This document shows, piece after piece, positions 45,909-58,946 of a DNA stretch of 64,000 nucleotides. Made by a program: the position numbers and the translations under genes. The stretch comes from Botryotinia globosa. Its lineage: Eukaryota > Ascomycota > Leotiomycetes > Helotiales > Sclerotiniaceae. The notes beneath the pieces are model-generated. The model did not search any database. It was not told the origin of the DNA and saw nothing but the letters and a program-made list of their open reading frames with translations. Where the stretch lies: assembly GCA_014898425.1 (NCBI GenBank), contig RCSZ01000003.1, positions 1,984,001 through 2,048,000 on the forward strand, in the 5' to 3' direction. Position 1 is the stretch's first letter. Each line of letters starts with the position of its first letter.

Positions 45909-48900
45909 AGAAAGAGAAAATAGGTGCTTTTCAGTATTTTGATAGGTAGGTATCGTTTGATTGCTATCTACTTTTATTTCGTCTGTGATACATCCCTAGC
46001 TAGAGTAGATAGATAGATATACATGTCAAACGATTTCACGAATATATTGCGGGGGGGATAAAAATTGTGCAAGGGGGGAGCGGGGAGAAATTCGTCTGAT
46101 TTTATTCCTGGGTTATAAGATGTTGTTATTTGTACGTTAGAGTCTTGTTCATGAACGTGAGACGGAAGAGATGAAGCGGCTTGGAGAGTGCAAAGGTATG
46201 GCTTTCTGGTAATAAAGGACTGGATTCGATATGTTATGCTGTGCTATACTGATAAGTGATGATTGTTCCCTCCTGAAGCGATTTTGAATGGATGAAAAAG
46301 ATTAGGCGAGTCGAAACAGAGATGGTTGGTCTAGTAGGATCTCAACCAATCTGAAAGATACGTGTAATTTGTACAGTTATGGGGCTTTACTTCTTCCGTA
46401 ACGTGTCAAAATGATTCTGATTCCTGATACTCGTCAACGACTTAACTTTTAGCCACCGCACTGAGAGGTATTGTTCTGGAAGTTGGACATGAGAATGGCT
46501 ATAACGAAAATGAACATGGATTGAAAGTAGGCGAGGGGAGAATCGTTGGATGGAATAATTGCTATCATGATAATCCGGTCCTATCTGCCCTCAAATACTC
46601 CTTCGATACATCAAGATTTGAGAGTCACTATACCATTCCACATATCAAAGAAATACGAAGCCAGCTCATCAGTTATACCACAAGGATATTCCAGATACGA
46701 TGAGCTAGCTATTTAACAAGTGCCAGATCTGACATTTGTCACAATAATATAATCAGCATCCGAAAAAAAATTGAACTCCCAGCGTCCAATTTGAAAGATT
46801 ATTATCTCGCAAGTTATATTCTCACAAAGGTTAGAAAGCTTTGCATACAATAGGTTTCCGATTGGATAAATCACTCCAAAGAAGACCGGCAACATTCCCA
46901 AACCAGCATCACCCTTCACACCATTCGCAAATGCATCGCTAAATGAACAGTGCGAGCCGAGCTTTCGGTCTGTAGACTGTAATTAACAAAGCCCAACTGT
47001 CAAACAAATTGGGCAGTCATAAGTCTAATAAACGAGGAAAAGAAACACACGGAAAGATCATTTAAGAACGAAGTAAGCAATAGGGTGTTTACTAGTAGTC
47101 CAAGTGCTTATCCCATGATATATCATATATTAATAGTAACAGGGGCCAGGAGCGTTGGAAGTTGGAACTTGGAAGGCAGTGTGTTCTTCATTTCATACGA
47201 GGATTGCCTTGAATGATTTTTCTCGAGACCCTTTCTAAATTCTGAGAAGAGGCACGCCCCGCTTGCCCTTCCCCGTACGAACCGTTCGTTGCCGGCAGAA
47301 ACTTCTCTTGGATTGGACGTTTGAAAGTCTTGCATGTAAGAAAAGGTGCAGCAGCGTGCAGTGTCGTCGGCGAGGCTGACATGAAGATGAGAAAACCTGT
47401 AGAACTTATATGAAAGAAGAATCAAGACGTAAAATTACATTCCATGTGTAAGGTGTAGGCTTATGACGGAGAAAATCTTGTATGCTTCCTTCATAATAAA
47501 CGGGTAGATACCTACTGCCGACACTGTAGATATCAACCACCGTTATTACATTAATATACCAATAAGCCCAACCTGTCACGGCGGAGAAGAGAAGGGAACA
47601 TCCCGTCAAGTACTTTCGTAAGGCAAGTCAGTAATTTGAAACCGCTTCCGATTTGTAAACGCCGAAAAGTGTTTAGCTTGACTTCGGGATTGGAAGGTGG
47701 ATGAGGGATGAGGGATAATGCTAGAGGGAAATGAATGGCCATGACTCACGAGTCACGAGGTATAGAGAACTGAGAAGGCTGAATATCATTACGACGTGAC
47801 TCACGTGAGGCGGACTTAAGGCATCATTCTTATCTGTGATGACGGTAGCATTTATCCGGCCACCTCGGCGATCTAGTGGGTCCGGACTCCGTAGGTTAGA
47901 TATCTTATTAGCTTCTGAAAATCGTATACAGAACTTTTTCCAGGAGGTCCTGACTTCTAACATCTGGAGGCGCCGAAACCCCGAATGATATATCTGGCAT
48001 TCGATCCAACAGACAATTTTCTACAGGACAGGACAGGACAGGACAATTGCAAAATCATTTAAAATGACTTTTTGATTTTGTTCAAGACTCAAGACTCAAG
48101 ACTCAAGAGTAATCCAGTAGCTTGGAATGCCACATCCACAAGTAAGTGTTCCGCATGGACGAATAATCCTTTCCCTCTCAAAGCTGGGATCTCCCAACGA
48201 GTACCATCCATGATCATCCACGTTAGACCAAGCCTCGTCTACGAAGGTTGGAACTTGGAAGGGTCAATCTCTGTAGAATGTTAGAAACCACACCTAGAAA
48301 TTAGACTTTTCTCCAAAGTTAATGGATGATCCGTGTACAGATTGAATTTAACAGAAGTGGCTGGGTATCTTGCGAGAAGGGTGTGGCCTGTAGGCTGTAA
48401 GTAATTCTTGAAATGGGAATAATTGCTGTCTGAGGCATGTTGTATGCGCAGTAGAATCTAGTTTGAGGAGAAGTGCCTATCACTTACAGTGATCTGGTGA
48501 TGATGCCACTCAAAGCTTCCATTGAAGCGGCCCAAGAGGATGCATTCTGATTCTTTAGATCTCCCGCGCACGAATGTATGGCGCATTGGTATATGCGGCC
48601 TCCTCTTTGCTCCAATAAAGTTGGCTAATCCTGTGACCATAACTTGTTATACACTGCCTCTTTCCAGCTAGATTCTAGATAGTCATGGCCATCAATTCTT
48701 CCCGAGACCCCTCTCATCTTGATCCCGCATTTCTACTTGCCGTATTGTACGGGAGCTTGTGTTTCTTGTCCTTGGGAAGGGTCACGACTCACGATCTATG
48801 TAGCTGGGTCTAGCCCATGAGCTACTTCTCCTACATGTTAATCTCCAGGTCATCGACATCCATGAATAGTATCGTATACAGCCTATAATACCGGTGGGAC

Positions 48901-50882
48901 CCACGCGTATAACATGAGCATGGCGGGCTTGATCTGTCAATGTCACAATCTTTCGATCGGGAAAATCCCAGAGCTTTTTGCTTTTTGGGCACGAAGTAGC
49001 TTTTGGGCTCTCAAAAAGAAGTCACTAAACATCTCTCCTGAACAAGGTTGAGATCCAATGCGCCGATTGCTATGGAGAGAGAGATGCAGACCCATATCGA
49101 GGTGGTACGGAGAAACGCGCTGCGGGAAACATTGCTCGACTTCTTTGCCGGCTACAACAGCCTGACAAGAAAAATAAGCAAGTCTTAAATATGAACGCGA
49201 TTACTGGGACTGTTGTCTGTAAAGGATGAGAATCCCATTGATGTGGCAAAACAGAGTGTGAATGTTTTGGGCTGACGTCCATAAGGGTTGAGAAGCAGCA
49301 GATATGTATGCACCGATATCATAATGAAGAGAAAAAGGGTCTTGGTTCTTGGATAATCCTCCTGCATAAGAAGGATAAGAAGTATAAAGAGCAGATACTT
49401 CTTCAGTGATAGCGTCTAGGACGTGAGATGAACCGGCTTTACAAATTTGGATAATCCGCACTGTCAATCATAACCGTTTTTTCGCAACCTCCGTATCTCT
49501 TTCCCACAATCATTGGTACCGACAATATAACCTTGCTATCTTTGCCGGCTCCGGGGGTATGTCGATTGAAGCTCAATCCTAATGAAGGTGCTTGGGACTT
49601 GAGCCGACCGATAAATCCAATTCAGCTCGAGTCGTTGATCGTATTTTATCGCCGAAGTAGAAGATGGCAGACACGTAGCAGGAGTCTAATACTTCGACAT
49701 GGAATTCCCAAGGCCTTTCTAGACGCCCACTTAGAAAATTAAAGGGTATGATTTATCTATTCGCAAATCATCCTTACTGGGAAATTGTATAATATGAGTG
49801 GTCAGTTACATCCATGCCTCCACTATGTACTCCAGAGCTCGTTTCCACTGTGCTGGGCTGGGCAAGCGATAATACGTATGTATGTAGGAGGAAAAAAGAG
49901 GCCAAAATCAATTACCCTGATGAATTCTATAATAAACCAAGCACGAATTGAAGTATGAGAGTCAACGGTATGAATCGTATGATACTGTCTACTGTCTAGA
50001 ATCTTGATTCTTTGGATTGAAATAGAACCATCGATATATGTAATAGAAATAGAAATAAATCCTCCACACTATAATTATATCAATGCGGTAAACAGTCCAG
50101 TCCTTGGAATCAAGATTGCTTTTGATGCTTGAGCCTTGAAGTCATGGTGAGTAGAATGACCAACGCTGCAGGTTTGCGGCGTGAAGTGGCAGATATAGTA
50201 GTAATAATAATGATACCTAGCTAGGTAGCTGTATCACAGGCCATCATCCAAACCTTGGAAGACCAAGCAAGATATGAAGGCGGCAGATGTGAATTGCTCT
50301 GTACTCTGTATGCTACCTAGGTATGGAATCTATGAAGCTTGAGTCAAAGGTTTATATAAAGTACCAAGTATCACCCCACCAGATCCTATGGAGACTCGAG
50401 TAAATGGGAGTTGGAATTGCATCCTCCACTTTTGTCTCTGGGTAATTTTCTATTCATTAACCCGTGCAATAGAGGGAGATGGGTTACTCCATTCCAAGAT
50501 TCTGTATTCCTGTACAGTATTCCTGTGCGAAGGATGATTTGATTTCAGGTCGTTTGCTATTCCGATACCAAGGTTGGATGGGTTTGCTTCTTGATGTTTC
50601 CAGGTTGGGACAGGCAGGGACGATTGATGATGAAAGTGGTTGGTTCATGCAAGACAGCAGGTGCTCCGTACAGTAGTAGTGGTTGTAGGATTTCACGACA
50701 AGGAGATAGATACCACATGCAGGTGTGTTCTATGTAATAAGATTACCTAAGATTACTTAATTGCTTACTACACATCTAGCTCGGTAGTAGCCAGGTACCA
50801 CATGATATTTCCCTAGGTGCCTGCCTACCTAGTATTGTCCTTAGCTACCTAGGTAGGCAAAGTTCAATCTCAAGTGACGTTT

Positions 50883-50944
50883 TTCTGTTTCTGTTTTTGT
50901 TTTTGTTTTTGTTTTTGTTTTCTTTTTTGTTTTTGTTTTTGTTT
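50883..50944. repeat. (GTTTTT)n microsatellite
   Basis: About ten GTTTTT/GTTTCT hexamers in tandem. Confidence 0.88.
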
Positions 50945-51382
50945 GGCATTGTTTACAAAGGAAGTACAGTACATACAGCTCTGGAAACAGCTTTGGCTGC
51001 AACAGCCCTCAATTGATAACACCACGCTCGTACCAAATTACTACAGTACCAATCCTTATACCAATTCTTATTGATAAAGGCAACTCTCCTCCTCCTCGAC
51101 TCAACCCCGAATGCTCCTGAATCAATCAAACCCAGTCTTTTCATTTGTTTATCTTTGGCAAAATCCAAATGTCAAGGATGTGGCGGTGCAGGAGACAATC
51201 TCATTCGTCGACTGATCTCGACTTGACATCTGGTGCATTAGCCCCGGGGATCCAAATCGAGGATAGACTGACTCTCTAGTACCTACTGACTGATAATGAT
51301 TATAGCTGGGACTTTTCCCTCATTGACCTCCCTCCCTAGTACCTAGTGCCTTTGCCCCTTGTAAGAAATAAATAATTACCTC

Positions 51383-51390
51383 GAATATCT
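51383..51390. repeat. Target-site duplication, left copy
   Basis: GAATATCT directly abuts the left inverted repeat and is repeated at 51777-51784 beside the right one. Confidence 0.85.
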
Positions 51391-51776
51391 GAGAGCAATT
51401 GAAATGATAATATATTAACTAAAGTCTAATAAGTCTAATAAGTCTAATAAAAAATCATGGAAAATCCAAATATTAATAAAAAGATTGAGTTGAATGCTTT
51501 GATTTATATTCAATACAAATAAATACTATAAAGACCACAATTAAATCATTTAATTATATTTAGAATTCAATTATTTAAATTAAAAGTATTATATCAAAAG
51601 ATAGATATTATATTAGTTGAGAGATTCGATTAATATAAATTATAAGAATTCTAAAAGTCTCTATAATTTAATAATTATTAAAAGTTTATAGCAAGGCTTA
51701 ATAGTATAAAAAAAAGTAATTGAATAATATTCGATCGAGTTGGTTTTCTCAGCGTGTTATCATTTCAATTGCTCTC
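51391..51776. mobile_element. MITE-like nonautonomous DNA transposon, 386 bp
   Basis: The ends are perfect 20-bp terminal inverted repeats: GAGAGCAATTGAAATGATAA at 51391-51410 and its exact reverse complement at 51757-51776. Both sides are flanked by the same 8 bp, GAATATCT (51383-51390 and 51777-51784), a target-site duplication. The interior is strongly AT-rich and has no usable ORF. An 8-bp duplication with short inverted ends suits a hAT-superfamily derivative; some other superfamilies also make 8-9 bp duplications, and the ends do not begin with the common CA-G hAT start. Intact ends and duplication suggest a fairly recent insertion. The AT-rich interior could also reflect RIP. Confidence 0.88.
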
Positions 51777-51784
51777 GAATATCT
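51777..51784. repeat. Target-site duplication, right copy
   Basis: GAATATCT, identical to 51383-51390. Confidence 0.85.
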
Positions 51785-52097
51785 GCACCGATAAGCCTTC
51801 ACGCCCCTGCAAAGCAAAATGCACATGCGGAGTACATACGGAGTACATAACCAGGTACGTCCACGGGTACTCGATGAACCAACCAAAAGTGGCTTACCCG
51901 ACTCCTCTTTTTGTAAATTTCTCTTAATTGCCATTTCGAGATGAGAATTCAGAATTCTAAGTGGCTGGCGGAATCATTTGGTCATGCCCGCCTTGTCCTG
52001 TCCTCATGGGTAGTGTAGTGTAGTGTAGATGCATTACATTTACAATTTCACATCTTGTTACAGTACTTCTTTTGCACATGCTCCTGCACACTCACAT

Positions 52098-52145
52098 ACT
52101 CACGCACTCACGCACTCACGCACTCACGCACTCACGCACTCACTC
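52098..52145. repeat. 8-bp minisatellite (ACGCACTC)n
   Basis: About five to six ACGCACTC units, preceded by ACTCACAT. It lies about 370 bp upstream of the Lte1 start, in its promoter or leader. Confidence 0.88.
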
Positions 52146-52514
52146 ATTACAGTATTCTCTATTCCCAATTTCCAATTCGCACTTTCCACCTCACCATTCC
52201 TTTCCTTCCTTTCCTTTCCTTTCCTTTCCTTCCTTTGAAATCCTCGCGCTGGCCAGAAGCAATATTATCGGCGAATACCTACCTCCCTTCCAACTTAAAC
52301 CTGCGAGTGAACTGATCGAACCACCCACCCACCCATCACATTATTGCCAATTGGACGGCCTTTTGGTGATCGAGAGCCCGTCGCAAGCCTCCTTCAACCT
52401 TCCCTTTTTTCATTATCCCCAACCTCTCAAACCTAATATAATTGACTCGCAATGTTCGCTTGATTCATCCTCCATGTGTCGAAAATCAGGAAAAAGACGA
52501 AGAAGCTGAGAGCC

Positions 52515-55500
52515 ATGAAGGAGGCGAAAATCCGGGCAAACAATAAATTAATAATGGAGGTCGGGGCGCAGACCCAAGCCTCCCGTCCACCTGTAGCTCG
52601 TTCACCTGAAAGTTTGCGTCAACGTCAACGAGATCGATTGTCCCCTAGAGGTCGTTTTGCAACACCTAATAATATATCTACACCCATTACAGAGGTCGAA
52701 CGACACCAAAATATCAGCGTTCCGTCATTGTCAGCCCCCAAACCGAGAATAACGGGAAGGAGAAGCCCGAACCAACAAGAGAAGCTGATGCAGGAAAGTT
52801 CGCGCAATGATAACAATGTTTACCGTCGGGTCAAGAGAGAGATAGAAGATGAGAAAGGGAGCGTTACTCCAGACGGGGGTTCTGCTGGTCGGGAAGGTAG
52901 GCAATTTACGGTTGCCAAGGTGGGAAATGGAGGAAAGATATACTTACGGTAAGACAGGGTGATGCTGGTTGATGATATAGTGCTCGTTACCCCACAACGA
53001 GTTCACTATTTGACAGTAAACAGTACTGACAAACGAACAGCCCTTCAATACGTCCAGCAAACCAACGATACCCTCAGCCATCGTTCGTCTTTCCAACAAC
53101 ACCACCAGATACTGCTGGACCTGATGCTGTCGCGTTTCGTAGAGAGGAGGAGGCTTTGAGCCACCGTGAAAGTCTTTGGTCACCATCGAAGTCAGCAGCA
53201 TCGAGCCTGAACCAGCGAATCCAAGGCACAGGACCAGTCAAATCTGGACGCGGAAGAGCACATTCGTACTCGACGGTGGATGACCAACACGCACCAGTTA
53301 CGGACAAGGACGCTGGCGCATTCAAGGTAGTCATCGAGAGACCTGGGACAGCTACTGCCACTCAAAAGCTCGACTTTTTTCAAGGTATTCCTGCTCTTGA
53401 CGTTAATATTCCTTCATACAGATTGGGAAAACCACGATTCAGCATGCGCGGGACGCCTTTTCTTCGAGGATCTTCCTATGCAACCAATAACGATGATATG
53501 CGCTCCAGTGTTTTATCGAGTAGAGAAACATCACAGATGGATCCAGCCTCGCAGCGTCATTCGCGAATTTTTCCACGGCGTCATTCTGATTCATCTCCAC
53601 AGTCTCGTGCTGTCACTGGCCCACCAAGCCCCGAGGACCAATCACGCCCAATTCCATCGCCAAGAATTGTTAAGCTATCGAGGGCTATCGAACCCGAAAT
53701 GTTCGATGCTCTCACATTCAAACCGGCTTGCGACCATCCATCCATTGTGCGTTATGGCGAAAATGGAGGAATTAGAGCGGCGACGCCAGCTCGTCTTGTT
53801 GCAGAAATCACGTCTCCGACCTTCGTCGATTATGATCTTCTATCCGACTTCTTTCTAACTTTTAGATCGTTTTTGGAGACAGCAGACCTTTTACTCATGT
53901 TGATCGCACGACTGCAGTGGGCAGTTTCAAGGAATGATGAAATTGGTACGGTGGTCAGAGTTCGAACATTTGTCGCGATTCGCCATTGGGTGCTTAATTA
54001 CTTCCTGGACGACTATGTCATCGACTACGAATTGAGAGTGTTATTTTGTGAACGTCTCAACGCATTCGCAAAAACACTTTTGGAGGGCACGATGCACTCC
54101 AAGGTGCCTCTAAAGATAGTAGAGGAATTGAAGAAGTGTTGGCGGAGAGTATGTGCGTTATACTGGGATGGGCCTGACTTCGATCCAGATCTTGGAGTTG
54201 AGGTTCCAATAGCTGCTGGAGGAGTAGCTGGTTCTCGTGATCCTACTCTCGACCCGGCCTTTTGGGAAGCCCACCCAGAGGGTCCTCCACGTCTTGATGG
54301 AATTATTGAGCCCGACTTCATTGAACACGATACCTCCATGGTTGAAGGGCGAAACTTTTTTGCGGATGTTTCTCGCGCAGGTCATATTGACTCTTTTTCC
54401 TATAATCCCACTCCTCCCAATGTCAGGGAAGAAGACGATGATCTTGAACCACCTCTGTCTCCTACGAGCATAGCCAGTGAAGATTTTGTATCATGCTCAT
54501 TTCCTAGTCGATCCAGAGGTGGCGGAACAATAAACCCCCTCGGGGCACATCCAGTCCCTGCCAGCTCTGTATACGATCCTGCCCCCCCTGTAGCAGCCAC
54601 ACCCAAAGCCCTTACTGGTAAACGGGTCCGCCCTTCGCATTCACACAAGCGCAGTGCAAGCTTTTCTGACTCATTGCGAGATCGCCGAGCACAACCGGAA
54701 CCCGAGCCATCTGTACAGAAGGTTATCTATAAGAGTACGGAGCTACTTCTTGCTTTACCTTATTCTGGAAGTTTGGTGAGAGGTAATCTCTTTCCACCTG
54801 GACAAGCTTTTGTCGACATTGTCGCGCCAAGCACTCCAGCAGAATTTGGTCGCGAAACCACGTTGTTTCCCAGAGCACCTCTCAATCACAAAGGTCCCTC
54901 GGCGATGTCAGGGCCAGGGATGAAGAGACTCTTGGGTAGCGTACGTCGTGCATTGAGCACCAGAGGAGGGCATGGCCCAATTAGCTCTCCAACCCAAGGT
55001 AGCTTTCCCAATATGCCTCCTCTCGGAATCCGAGGGGCAACCGTAAATCGCCTTCCTGGTACTGCTGTGGTCCCACAAGCTCAAAAGCACGATTCAATTC
55101 GTACACCAATGAGAATTGACCTCCTTGGTGCCGAAGTTGCTGAAGACTTCAAAAGGGCAGTTCGAGAGGAAGAAGAGGCCGATGAAGCTCATCGATCACG
55201 TATGATTGAGCAGCCATCGCCACCAACAAGCCGTCATCACGAATCTGGCATTCACTACTCGACTATGTGTCCAGATGTTACCTTGGAAAATTCAAGTCCC
55301 ATGACCTACAGGTCACCCAAGAGCGAAGTTACAAATGGAAGCAAGAGCATCTTAATTGTTGACGATACCATGTCATTGCCTTTGCCTATGATGACCGGCG
55401 CATTGGCCGTGAGTCCATCGGTCGGCTCGTTCGCCGATGCATTTTTGCATCCATCACATGGACCTACGCCACCAACGACACCGCCAGGCGTTCTCTTCGC

Positions 55501-57919
55501 TGGAACTCCAAGAAGATCGTCCCATCTACTAGGACATACCGTGAATCGTAGTTTGTCACTGGAAGGCCTTCCTTCGCTGATCGGTGACTCACGGCCATCA
55601 AGAGACTATGAGCACCCTCTCGGACCCCGACCAATACCTACACATTCAATGAGACTTCACAGTCAAACTTACCGAGTCAGAAAATCCGCATCATTGCGTC
55701 GTTATGCGTCCTACCATAGTGGTTTTACTCAACACCACAGGAGCGAGCGGAGCTTTGATGCTACCACGTTCACAGAGGAGGCATCGATTGCAGAGAGCTT
55801 TTCTCGAAACGCACCCATTCCACGGCCACTGCGAGTACTTAGGAGAAGGCCTGGTGGAGATCTGAGGGCCGTTGGTAATGTTGGAGATCTCAATACTGCT
55901 CATGTTCGACCAATGTCAACTGGTTCCATCACCATATATTCCGATTCTGTTCGAAGCTCATATCTTCTCGGCAGTGGGGATGATGGCCAATACGTCGATG
56001 TAGTCAATAGTGATTATGATGGAACTCAAGGCCATGTAGAGACATTCTCATTAGGGGCACTAGCTGAGATCACGCCCAAAGCTCGTGTGTCCTTCTTCGA
56101 CACCCATTCATCTCAACCTGTGATGCGTCCGTCTTTCGAGAAAGAAGCTCAAATGCTTGCCCAAATTCCAGATGATATCGATGACGATGGCGGCGTTGAG
56201 TCAGCTCTTCTGAAACTCGAAGGGAAATTTGAGCAAAGGCGTTCCCACACCTCGGGCGGCGAACTATTTGGGAGGTTTGAGAATGAAGGAAACACCAATA
56301 GTTTTGGCGCCAGTCCATATGATAAAAGTAACCTTACTTTAGATGATGAGGAAGAAGGGAAGCGCAGACATAGACAACGAAACGTCGTGGACTCGACGAT
56401 TTTCAATCTAGCCCCATCTACATATCAGCCCCAGGAAGGTTCAACGAAGGCGGAACGTCGAACTTTTGCATACCAGCCAACAGGCGTATCAAGACCTTCT
56501 TCAGTACCAGAGTCAATCGGTCTCACCGATTCATTTTTTGAAGGGTCTTTCATTGATGGTGCTTTTAGCGAGAATGAAAGCCATGAAAGACATGCACGCA
56601 ATTGGTCAGAACGATCGATCCTCGAAGGCCCTGATGAAGGGCGTCAAGGATCGATGGATAATAGTCCGCACTCTTCTCATCCTGGATCTTTTGATTTCAT
56701 AACTGAAACGGAAAGCTTGCGAAGAATGCGTGCTGGTGCAAAAGAACATATTAGTGAAGGTGGTAATCACTCATTCCTCAACATTGACAGTGACCTTTCA
56801 TCCGAAATGTCTGTGATCTCAAAGTCTGAATATGCTGAAGAGACATCAAATGTGCCTGCTCCAAATTCCCTTGCTTTGAGACGGGGAGCAGGAGTCAAGG
56901 AGATACTCCATTCACCTCAATCACCACATCAACCCCCTTCGCCTCCAATGACCTTGGTACAGGCATTGAACATGTCTCCAAGCACTGCGAATGTCCCTCA
57001 GGTCCATGAGTACCAGTTACAGCAAGAGCATCGTTTGCCGCCAACGCCAGACGTCACCCCCACTAGTGCCCTAGGATTAGGCGGGCTTGGTAGAGATGCC
57101 TTGCGACCCAGGGGTACAAGTGAAGCTTCTCGCAAAACGTCTGTTCACCTGCCGTTTATTCTTGCATTTGATTCGAGAGTTCTTGCTCAACAATTCACTC
57201 TCATTGAGAAAGATGCCTTGAACGAAATTGATTGGAAAGATCTGATTGAAATGCGCTGGAGAGATGCTGCCACAGATACTCGCTCATGGGTTGACTTCCT
57301 GCGCTCTTCGGAACCTCGCGGAGTGGAAGTCGTCATCGCACGGTTCAACATAATGGTTAAGTGGGCCGTGTCTGAAATCGTTCTGACAGGCGATCTGGAA
57401 GAACGAGTTCGATGCATCATCAAGTATATTCACATTGCTGTTAATTGTCGCAAATATCGAAACTTTGCTACCATGACACAACTCACTGTAGCCTTAACTT
57501 CGAAGGATATCTCCCGACTCACCTCAACGTGGGCCCACGTTCCGGCATCCGATATACAAACCCTTAGCGAATTGGAAGAGCTTGTAACACCCACAGGTAA
57601 TTTCCATAACTTGAGAGCCGAGATGGAAGGCTCCGGTGCAGATCAAGGCTGCATTCCATTTGTCGGGATCTATACTCACGATCTTATCGTCAACTCAGAG
57701 CGTCCAAGTCAATTTGCAAGTACGCCAACAACGGGACCCTTGGTGAACTTTGAGAGATGTCGATGCGATGCCACGATCATCAAGAATCTACTTAGATTGC
57801 TTGAGGCTAGCCAGCTGTATAGATTCCTTCCAATTGAAGGCATCACCGAAAGGTGTTTATGGATGGCAGCATTACGAGACGAAGACATTGCAAAATATGG
57901 AAAGTCAATCCAGAATTGA
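52515..57919 (+). CDS. lte1: Lte1-type guanine nucleotide exchange factor (RasGEF)
   Basis: Exons 52515-52948 and 53041-57919 give 1770 aa; the Arg codon is split (CG/C) at the junction. Lte1 is the large RasGEF-domain protein linked to mitotic exit in yeast. A RasGEF N-terminal domain lies at about residues 370-520 (LVAEITSPTFVDYDLLSDFF, LTFRSFLETADLLLMLIARL, VRTFVAIRHWVLNYFLDDYV). About 1000 residues of Ser/Pro-rich disordered linker follow. The CDC25/RasGEF catalytic domain fills about 1515-1768 (LPFILAFDSRVLAQQFTLIE, VIARFNIMVKWAVSEIVLTG, IIKYIHIAVNCRKYRNFATM, CIPFVGIYTHDLIVN). This N-plus-C arrangement with a huge linker is typical of fungal Lte1. The start is uncertain: ATG 52515 is used, ATG 52554 is possible, and the codon at 52476 is GTG. 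Confidence 0.88.
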
Positions 57920-58946
57920 TCACTCAGATTGATCGTGCCTCTGCCACATAGCCGATAATTCCCACGGAAACAGTCCAGCGGGTTGGTTTTCCATCCTTTC
58001 TCGATCAACCTAATCTACGAAACTTTCGATCAAGTTTCGAATTCATCAAAAAGATGGATAAAACAACAAATCCTTTGTAATAACAAATTCAAATTTTGGG
58101 ACCTTTTGTTTAAAATTTTGTAATGTGTGTGTCAGCACCGTATTCGAACTTCATACCTCTCATCTTGAGACAGCTTTGAAGGATTCTTTTCATGTATTTT
58201 CTTCCCTTTTTATTGGTCCCAAGTTTCTACAAGCCCAGCATAGCCTGCGCGTCACCACGACGGCTTAACATAATATTTCCTTACTGCTATTAAAGTCTGG
58301 CTTCGGACTCTTCTTCTACGACCATGACTGTCACGATTTATATTTCATTGATTCGCTGTATTATTTTTTTCCTCTCGCCTACCTCCGTGGAGTGTTAGGC
58401 TTTAAGCGACTTTGTGGTGTTAGGTCGATAGATGGATGTATGGACGGGTGTATGGAGACGGGGATTTTGCTCCAAATGTTTCAGGGGGGGCGCTGCTACT
58501 GATTGGCGAGATTGGAATGTAAATGGGAGAGAGGAAAATACTTCATCGAAGCCCGAGGGGCAGAGAGCATTATCTCTTGTATCGTAATGGCGGATCGGCT
58601 TGACCTCGGGTGAAATAGATGGGATGGATGGATGGATGTAAAAGATGGATGAGCGAGTCGTATACCCCTTTGTGTGTTACTTGTCTGCTTGCGAGACAGT
58701 CAGTTGAGTGGTGGTGGTAGAGTAGTTGGAGTGTCTAGATGAGATATCAATGAATGAAAGAAGAAAGATTTCGATCTAGCTATGCGATCCTCATGTGAAA
58801 TTATCAATAACCATCTAAACTTTGAGTTACATCCAATGTGTATATATATTAGGTTGTTAGACGATGCACACCCTTTGAATCCAAAATGAAGCATAACTGA
58901 ATCGAAATCGTATTACACATGCTGGAATTCCCTCTCCTATTGAGCT
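57920..58946. other. Intergenic, convergent
   Basis: About 1 kb between the 3' ends of LTE1 and the GTPase gene. GATG-type repeats occur near 58620-58650. No gene is supported. Confidence 0.45.

Larger units (their letters stand above)
44384..52514. other. 8-kb gene-poor, repeat-rich region
   Basis: This is the longest stretch without a supported gene. It contains minisatellites (44708-44814, 50883-50944, 52098-52145), GGACA repeats near 48030, ACTCAAG repeats near 48085-48108, three of the window's five TACCTAGGTA palindromes (45661, 50314, 50846) and one MITE-like element at 51391-51776. Many ORFs of 60-110 codons occur on both strands but lack motifs; the most gene-like is at 45579-45908 (minus). 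Low-expression or small secreted-protein genes could be hidden here. Confidence 0.5.

Noticed and set aside
46440..46703. Forward open frame of about 85 codons (VGWNNCYHDNP region)
   Set aside because: No ATG, no clear exon partner and no recognised family; reads as a chance frame.
46713..46919. Minus-strand ORF with a hydrophobic stretch (GMLPVFFGVIYPIGNLLYA)
   Set aside because: The nominal start is GTG; no motif or second exon could be established.
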